Source of the DNA: Epiperipatus broadwayi
Lineage: Eukaryota; Onychophora; Udeonychophora; Euonychophora; Peripatidae
NCBI GenBank assembly: GCA_028023455.1
Contig: JAQFVV010000032.1
Coordinates: forward strand, 3,823,366 to 3,887,365
Reading direction: 5' to 3'
Length of the DNA: 64,000 bases
Within the stretch, counting starts at the first letter, position 1. Each line of letters opens with the position of its first letter. Positions 56,295 to 64,000 of this stretch are shown in pieces. A program made the position numbers and the translations under genes. The notes below the pieces were generated by a model. That model saw only the letters and a program-made list of their open reading frames with translations. It did no database searches and was not told the DNA's origin.

Positions 56295-57239
56295 TATAGC
56301 AAAAAAATTCACAGTGTGTGTAACACTATTATCTGTCGAAAATCAACTCATCATTAAAATCTTTTCACTATTGTAATTAATATAGAGTGGATATCAAATT
56401 CTAAAGCAGTATTCGATATATTTATCATAAATCTAATTTATTCATTTACACTAAAATAAAAGCAAATTGAAATAAAAACATTTAGTTTTCTGGAAAAGTG
56501 TTTACACTAACATGGTTGATGCCATGTATGTAAAGTTGTTTGATTTGAAATCAGTTTTTAAATATTTAATATATCAAATGTGATTTTTTAAGAATATTAT
56601 TTGCTTATAAAATTAAATTAAAAATAAATCAAGTCTAACTAATTGAATTTTAGTATAAAATAAATTTTTTTTTTACAATAGTGAAGGTTAAACATTTTAA
56701 AAAACTCTCATCAGATAGAACAAAAGAAAATGTTAATTTATCAACTGATTAGGCCAAGTTATTCCAAATATGTGCTAATCCCCCCCCCCTACTTTTGCAT
56801 AAGTCTTTAAACATAATTATTAGTAGATATGTTCTTTAAAAATACATTTTTTATTCTATTTATATTATATTTTTTGAAATAAAAAGTAAAAAATAAATAA
56901 ATTAAAAAACACTTTTAAAGGTACTAAAATTAAAAAAAAAAAAAAGTAATATAAACTTTTTTATCTAAAATCTTCAGTTTTCAGAAATTACGAACATGTC
57001 TCATATATTACCTAAATCACTATTTAATAAAAAATAATAATGATTGCATATTAACTCCTATTCTAAAAGCTATAAAAATGTACTTACTTGATTATATCAA
57101 AATTTATTTTTTTAAAAAAGTTGAGGTTCACTTGTAAATTTCTTCATTATAATTGTTCTAATATTACTTATTCATAGTTTCCAATTTTTTTATGCTAATG
57201 TTAAAAAGACCATCTATTGATTAAAATTACAACTATAGT
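56295..57239. other. A+T-rich non-coding stretch
   Basis: Nothing recognised. Confidence 0.55.
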
Positions 57240-58400
57240 TTATAGGTAATAACTATGAAAATAGTGTAAATGTGGTAAAATATAATATAAACAGAAATAT
57301 CGCATGATTCTGTCACATAACTTTGACTTACATATTGTTGTTTTAGCAGCATTGTTTTTCATCATCTCTATGCTACTTATTGTAAACTTTATTACATAAT
57401 AATAAATGATAGATAATAAATAAATCTCTACTCTTAATAAATCTTTATTCCATGCTGACCTATTTAATAATCCCCATCTAATATCAATTACATCAGTGAG
57501 AAGTTTTGGATCTTGGGCCAGTGCCTCTGGACATTTAAGATCCAATGCATCCTCCTTTCCACTGCAACAATTTATTTCTATTTTATATTCTCTAGCCATC
57601 AGCCCAAACAGAGAAACATATAAAAGTTTTCAATCTAAGCCAATTAGCATGTATAGTTATATAGATGAGACCAGTTCAGTTTTACATATAATAATGGTCT
57701 TAGTTTTTTTAATGAATATATGCACTCATATTTTGTGGTCAAAATATTGTATAAACCATTAAAATATCACATGACTCTCTCACATTACTCCAGCTTATAT
57801 ATATTTGTTTTAGTAGCATATTTTTTACTATTTCTATGCCATTTACTGTGAGTTTTGGTAAGAAATATTAGATACCGCATGATAGTGCTTACTAAATCTT
57901 CATTCTATGCTGTCAATACAATATTCCCATTATATATTATGGCATTTTAATTTTTAAAAATTATAGGTGACCCTTTGCTGTGGCTAGGATTTAGTATAAA
58001 CCAATAAAATACCACATTATCCTATCATATGACTTTAACTTATATATTGTTGCTTTAACAACATACTTTTTAAATTATTTCTATGCTACTTACTGTAAGC
58101 TTAAGGAAGTAACTGGTTTCAGATGTACATACCTATTCAGTCTGGTTAGCATAGATAAAGAACATTTATATATTCTTCAGTTTGGGCTGATGGATTGATA
58201 GTATAAAAGAAAGATACATAATAGTAGCTGGAAGGAAGGTATATTAGAATCTAAAGAAGGTGCACTGTTCCAAAATTCAAAGCTCATTGTTAATGAAATC
58301 CATAAGCTTGTAATAAATTTGGGATTATTTGATAAGAAAGTATAGAATAGAGATTTATTAAACATTTTTTATCTGGCATATATTTTTACTCACTAAATTC
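57240..58400. repeat. Diverged tandem and inverted repeat cluster
   Basis: Three direct units share the phrases TATAAACCA-like, CACATGA or CATGATT, TATATATTGTTG-like and TCTATGCTACTTACTGTAA. They start near 57240, 57695 and 57961. A fourth segment, 58165-58400, matches the reverse complement of 57400-57610 (shared GTTTGGGCTGATGG). Family unknown. Confidence 0.7.
57425..57599 (-). CDS. Small unidentified reading frame, possible exon
   Basis: The minus-strand frame starts at ATG 57597-57599. Its first 57 or so residues look protein-like (A-L-D-L-K-C-P-E-A-L-A-Q-D-P-K, later R-S-A-W-N-K-D-L-L), with balanced composition and more G+C than the surroundings. Beyond about 57425 it becomes A+T-rich junk. 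A GT at the AGAGTAGAG near 57425 could be a splice donor. I do not recognise the family. Related, broken sequences lie in the same repeat cluster (58165-58400 in inverse orientation), so it may be part of a mobile or duplicated unit rather than a host gene. Confidence 0.3.
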
Positions 58401-60649
58401 TACAGTAAATGATATAAAGATGATGAAACACTATATTGATAAGCAAAAATATCTATGGAAGGAATATTATGCATGTAAATTCTATAGAAAGTAAAATACA
58501 CAAACTAAATGAGATGCAAAACAAAAAGACTAATTTCTTGATATTATCAATTAATAGCCTGAAATTCAAAAACACCTTAAGTTTGGAAACTAAAACAATT
58601 TGCTTATATAATTCAATAGATCTGATACTAATCTAGTAAGTGCATGTTGTAATATCATTGTTATATTAACTGTAGACACTTTCACGTGTTGATTTGATAT
58701 AATATATAGCAACCAAAATTAGACAAATTTCTTTGACTACATTTAATATACACATTCAGAAAAAATAATTTATATAATAATAATACTTCAAAACTATCTA
58801 TTGATGCTTAAGAAATTATAAAATTAAGTAACTTTCCTTAGATAAATGTAAATTAAAGTTACATGCGCTGACACCCATGCATAAGAAAAGCATATGAATA
58901 TAAATATAAAATGGAAGCTAAAGTGTTAACAACCATAATGCCATAATTGAAAGGAATCCTGCTTCCCCCTTTCTAACAAATAGACTATCTGATTTACATA
59001 CAGTTTGAATAATCTATTATCTATATGTACACACACCTACACACTCACGAACATTCTATTGCTATCACTATGAGAACATTTAACGCCCTCGAAAGCGCTT
59101 AGTTTCCATTTTATATTATATTCATTCAATTTATAGCTTTTCTTGCAACTGCGTGTCAGCACACATAACTTATTTTAAAGATACTTAAGTACTCAACAAG
59201 GAGTAGATAGTAGAATGTTGGAAGTATTTGTACTTGAACTTTCTGCAACAACCTTTAATTTATTTCTCAAGTGTGATATTTAATATTTATAGTTAATTTT
59301 TTATACGTGCAGTCTTCAGTTTGAATAGAGTTTGCAGAAAAATTAAATTATTTTTTACTATAATTTAAAACATTTTTAAAACTAATAAAAATAATGAAAG
59401 GATTTTAAGAATACTAAATCTATAAATACCTACCTTTTAATCATTATTAAGTTAAAGTTACAAAAAAAAACCAAAAAAACAAAACAATCTTCCCACCATG
59501 TGAGTTTTCAAAATTCGAAAACCATTAGTCTTTATTAAAAATAAAATATATTTTATATTTATTATAAAAAATGTCTTTCAAAAAATGAAAATAACTTTGA
59601 AATAAAAAATTATCTTCGCATATACACACACACATATATACATAAAATCTTCAATTTTTATAAGCATAACATAAAAAAATACGTTGACTTATTCGCAGAA
59701 AAATATATAGCTATTCTTACTTTCTGATTTTACGGCTACTTAGGAACAAAAATGAATACTAAATTGTAGATTCATTACTATTAAGTTACAATCCTAATAT
59801 ACAATATCACAGAGGAAACTGAAGACTAATACTAATACAAAAGCATGAATTATTATGGACCTCATAATGTGCAATTGCAGTGCCAGTCTAAACGTATTTG
59901 GGAATGGACAGTTCAAGGATTAAATGTTTGCCATTTTTAAGTTGATAAATTGAAATTTAAAATCACTAAATAGAAAATGATGTAATAATGATATTATTCG
60001 TATATATGCATTCTGTTAAATGGAGCTTTAAATTAAACCAATAAATATATATCTACGTATGTGTATGAAATAACAATAATAAAATATTAACTAAAAAAAT
60101 ATTTATTCTGAATATGCAACAAATATGCAACTTGCTGTTTAATATTCTAATTAGAGATTAACTTTTTTAAAACTAAAATTAAATGAGAAAAAATGTCTAA
60201 ATTGCAACAATGCATAGGAATGTAAGAATTATTAATGCAAGATTTTTTATTTTTCATATCTACATAACAACATAATAAATTCTCTGATTGCTTCAAGAAT
60301 TGAAAGCTTCATGATCTGGAAGATTACAAAATAAATTGTTTCACGAAGTGAAAACTTAAAAAATGTGCGCACTAACACAAAAAAGATACATGATTTACAA
60401 ATGTTACTTGAAGATTTATTTGTAGGCTTTTATATACTTAACAACAATTTATATTAGTCTCTACTATACTTAGGAATTATACTATATATTTTTTTATTGT
60501 ACTACATTTTTAATAACTCAATTCTTAAATAAAAAACACCACAGATACAGTTTAAATTTAAAACTAGAAGTTATTAAAAGAAAAAAAGACAAATTAAATA
60601 TAGATATGATTATCATTTAAAACTATCAGAGTTTATTATGATTTAGAAC
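58401..60649. other. A+T-rich non-coding stretch
   Basis: No supported feature. The frame 58436-58636 is short and low in complexity. Confidence 0.55.
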
Positions 60650-61820
60650 TTATCTGAGGAGCAATAAGGAGTTGGAAGTAAGGGCTAGAACAAAATTTTG
60701 AAATTTAGCTGTTAAATTAAGACAAAAAGATAATTTTATGGAACTAATAGAGAAAGACTATCTGTTTAAATTGAAAATCTCTATTAATTTCACATGCATG
60801 TTAAATTATCGTTTAAGAGCTAAAGCAATGTCTCTCCATGAAAATATCTACAAGAATGTTGGAATAATGTAGGAGATTAATTTTTTTAACATCTAATGGT
60901 TAGTTTTATTGTTCAAGAACTACTAAAAATATATAAAGAAATCATAAGAGATATTACAACTTCTAATATAGATAGTATTAAAACTTAAAAAATTTGTTCA
61001 AACAGTATGCTATATTTCCAATAAAATTTTTAATATCAACAAGAGGGACTTTATTATAAATGAATACTCTCACCATTTTACAGACAGAAAAATTGCTTTT
61101 GGATTTAAAGCATCTAAAGATTAAAAAGCATTTACTTAATGGTAGAAATGCTATGATAATAAGATAATGAAGCTTTTATTGGTTTATACCAATGATTTGG
61201 AAATCTAATAAAAAGCTTGAATAATAAAATAATTTTTACTAATAGGGTTTACCAGTTACATTACATGAAAAACAAAAAAAAATATTGACATAATGAAAAT
61301 CCAGATTTTAAGACCTGCTAAATTTTAGATAATGATATAGATCATACTATAGAATTTTATGGATGACATAGCAATGGTAAAGTTGCATTATTGCCATCTC
61401 ACATTAAATCTGTTTTTCAATCCATGGATCAGTAATCATTTTAAAAGCCCATTATTTAACATCATCAGTTCAAAAATTAATAAAGAAAATAATTGTGAGA
61501 AATAAAAACAATACCAAAGACTACTGAAAAAAATTACAATATTTTGGACAGTGTTAAACGATTGGTCAAGTTTAAGCTCATTATTTTGTGCTTAATGAAT
61601 GCTTGCTGGACAAATTTATAACTTAAAAACTATAGATCAATTGACTTTAAGGAATCAAAAATTAAGAAAACTAATGTAAATGTATTTCAAACAAAGATAG
61701 AGCTGACAGTTGAAAACATGAGAGACGTTTAACAATCTGGAAAATGTTATTAATGTTTTTAAAGAAAATGAATCACTTTTTGAGAGATCATCTTAAGTTG
61801 ACCCTGAAATAAAATTCTAA
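60650..61820 (+). pseudogene. Tigger/pogo-like transposase, heavily decayed
   Basis: Islands of similarity to Tigger/Jerky-type transposases appear in order. The first is K-A-M-S-L-H-E-N (about 60820). Next comes I-A-F-G-F-K-A-S-K-D (about 61090-61122), followed by a Y-D-N-K-I-M-K-L-L-L-V-Y block; this corresponds to the DDE core that normally has N-A-x-G-x-x-K-x-x-P. Then V-F-Q-S-M-D-Q (about 61411-61431) corresponds to the conserved Q-P-M-D-Q. The last is a W-S-S-L-S-S and M-x-A-C-W-T-N-L-like tail (about 61565-61620). Many stops interrupt it. Terminal inverted repeats were not found. Active relatives are cut-and-paste transposases of the Tc1/mariner superfamily. Confidence 0.6.
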
Positions 61821-64000
61821 AAAAATATCTGCAAAAACTAAACAAAAATCAACAACAAATCAAGATGGTGACTCTCAATCAAGTTTTTCTCACTAAGTCT
61901 TGACTTGTACAGTTCTACATCTTAGAATAAGTGATTTTTTAATATTTACAATGATTTATTTTTTATAACTTGTGTTTATTCATATCTTCTTATTTTATTT
62001 TTATTAAGTTAATGTATCTGTATAGTGAGCTACAATATTCATCAACTAATTAATATAGTTTTTATATCAATATATAAAAGTAAATATTGACAGTTTTATA
62101 ATATCCTGGACCTTTAATCTTTATTATCATTATTTCTATGTGAATTTTTCTCACTTTATTATTTCATTCTTCATGCAACTTTTCTGAAATCTATCAAATA
62201 CGAAGAATGAAAACCATTACATATTAAAACGAAGATTTTCGTGGAGAGACGCGGAAACTGTTTTTAGGATCCATAATAAAAGCTTTAGTTTTTTTATCAG
62301 CCTGAAAACTGCGATATATATAAAAGAAAATATGATAAAGCAATGGCAATTTAATTTTTTTTAAAAATGACTTTAAAACCAACAATAAATTGCTTTTATT
62401 TCCTCTTTCCCACAAAAAAATAAATAAAAAAAATTACTTTTATATGATAATCTAAAAGTCGATGTCAATCAACTTGACGTCACTTGATATTAGTAATAAA
62501 AAATATATTATTTTTTAATTTAAAACTATTTATAAAAAAATAAATTGCTTTACTCTTTTATTTTCCTCAGGTTATATACACAAACTTTTGATGTGATTTC
62601 TATATAAAAAAAAAGTAGTAACATTTTATCTTCTCCATATTATAATAAAGATTACGTCAAGTGTTATTAAATACATTATTAATTATTTACGTAAAAACAT
62701 ATAATATGCAGAATTATATATTTATAGAAGAGGGACTAAAACAACTGGAATTGTTCTCTGGTAGGCATTCTTATTGTACTATATGCAACTGCTAATAGAT
62801 ACCCCCTGTGGAGAGCTTTCTGCATAAATCTGCCAAATAATGTCACCATATGAAATCATTATGCCACGTAGAACATTTTTTTGTAAAATGCATTTTGTGT
62901 ATTTATCGATTTTAGTAATAGATGAAAAGTTGAAACAACTCGAAATTCTGTGTTTTTTTATTATTTTGATAAAGAAAACGGCATAGAAAACAGTTGTAAT
63001 GCTTGAATAAGCACACAAGTAAGTTGCTATGAGAAAAACATAAGTTTATATGTAGTTTAATAAAAGTGTCAAATTCACTATTGGCCACAAAAGTGTAAAA
63101 AGTGAAATTGAATGTCAAGACAATGCTCCTTTTTGGATGCAAACAATATTGTTCATTCAGAATTTATTCGTAATAATCAGACATTTAAAACTTATAAGTT
63201 CTGCAACATTTGTATGATGTGGTATAAGATGAATGTCACATTTTGTGTCAAAGTGAGGATTGCTTTACCATGACAGCAAACTAAGTTTTAAATGTAAAAC
63301 AATTTTAAATTTAATTCAGCATGATGCAGTTTAACCATGAACTATATTTGCTCGATGTTATTATAGGTGACATCTTCTTATTTTTTGGTTGAAAAAAATG
63401 ACTAATTTTTTTTTCAGATTTAGAAGTGGTAAAGAAAAAAAACTATGGTGGTATTAAAAGCCATTACTTTTCAAGTGTTTCCATTCTTCTTCAAAAAGTG
63501 AAGCACACATTTAGACTAGTGTACTACATTAAATAGACACTATATTTTACAAAAGGTTTTAATTTGCAACATCTAAAAATAAGTACATAATTTTTTATTA
63601 CAAAATATCTTGTTATTTTGGGATTCTCCTTTATATATATAAGTAAGGTAATGTAAAATAATCCTTCCAAAGAAAATATTTTCCAACAGATTTATTATAT
63701 GCTGGATAATAAGTGAAGTCTGACCTTTTTTTTATTTATTAAACACTTTTATTTTACACAGAAATTGTTTATTTAAATAAAATGTTTTAACACACTTCTA
63801 TCAAAAGATTTCCTTCAAATTTTATACATGTGTTAAATGCAATGTGACAATGAATTATTTCAGGAAAGTTTTAATAATGTGCAATAAATGGTGGTACATA
63901 TTGTTAAAATATGCTTTCATTAATTTTTTTAACTAATTCACTAAAGAGCATTTACTGTTAATTAAAACAGAAAGAAAAAATTAATGCTGAAACCATAGTT
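61821..64000. other. A+T-rich non-coding stretch
   Basis: No supported feature. Frames at 62224-62415, 62779-63018 and 62912-63142 show no conserved pattern. Confidence 0.55.

Noticed and set aside
57496-57762. Plus-strand 88-codon frame
   Set aside because: Mostly antisense to the more protein-like minus-strand frame at 57425-57599.

Overview
The window comes from a repeat-rich animal genome. The sequence is very A+T-rich (roughly a quarter G+C by eye), and no host gene can be called with confidence. APE-type LINEs, a Ty3/gypsy LTR element, a BED-finger hAT element, a Tigger/pogo remnant and tRNA-derived SINEs together point to an invertebrate metazoan. Jockey/CR1-like LINE proteins and an integrase with an N-P-x-E-R-V-M-R-E block are common in arthropods, but a mollusc cannot be excluded and I do not name a species.

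Layout. 1-3105 is the 3' part of LINE family A on the + strand, ending in (TAA)n. 3277-5235 is A+T-rich, with one possible host exon (4441-4630, BESS-like) and a roughly 100-bp SINE with target duplications. 5244-7855 is a complete hAT element with 15-bp terminal inverted repeats and an 8-bp target duplication; its transposase is decayed. 8307-18870 is a structurally complete 10.6-kb gypsy element with unusually long 2.6-kb LTRs, an ATAT target duplication, a tandemly repeated leader and frame-broken gag-pol.

20018-34090 is a chain of retroelements joined through (TAA)n arrays. In order these are a minus-strand Jockey/CR1-like LINE (family B), itself split by a 3.0-kb solo LTR with a CTAT duplication; a 1.85-kb tandem-repeat segment with a LINE-A-like 3' end; a truncated family B copy; a 5'-inverted family A copy; a second, almost identical family B copy; and an older relative of B. 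Nearly every junction is a (TAA)n tract.

34-47 kb holds a short LTR-like sequence whose primer-binding-site-like motif lies in the loop of a 51-bp palindrome, then two more long solo LTRs (38065-40640 and 44980-47203), both with TA-rich 4-bp duplications. 47-64 kb is mostly featureless A+T-rich DNA with microsatellites, two more short SINEs, a fragment of a long LTR 3' end, a diverged tandem/inverted repeat cluster with a small reading frame, and a badly decayed Tigger-like transposase near 60.6-61.8 kb.

Nothing here works as an operon or pathway. The window records successive insertions: LINEs (self-mobilising), SINEs (LINE-dependent), LTR elements (copy by reverse transcription) and DNA transposons (cut and paste). 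All coding copies seen are broken. Unit names such as LINE-A, LINE-B and segment X are local labels only.
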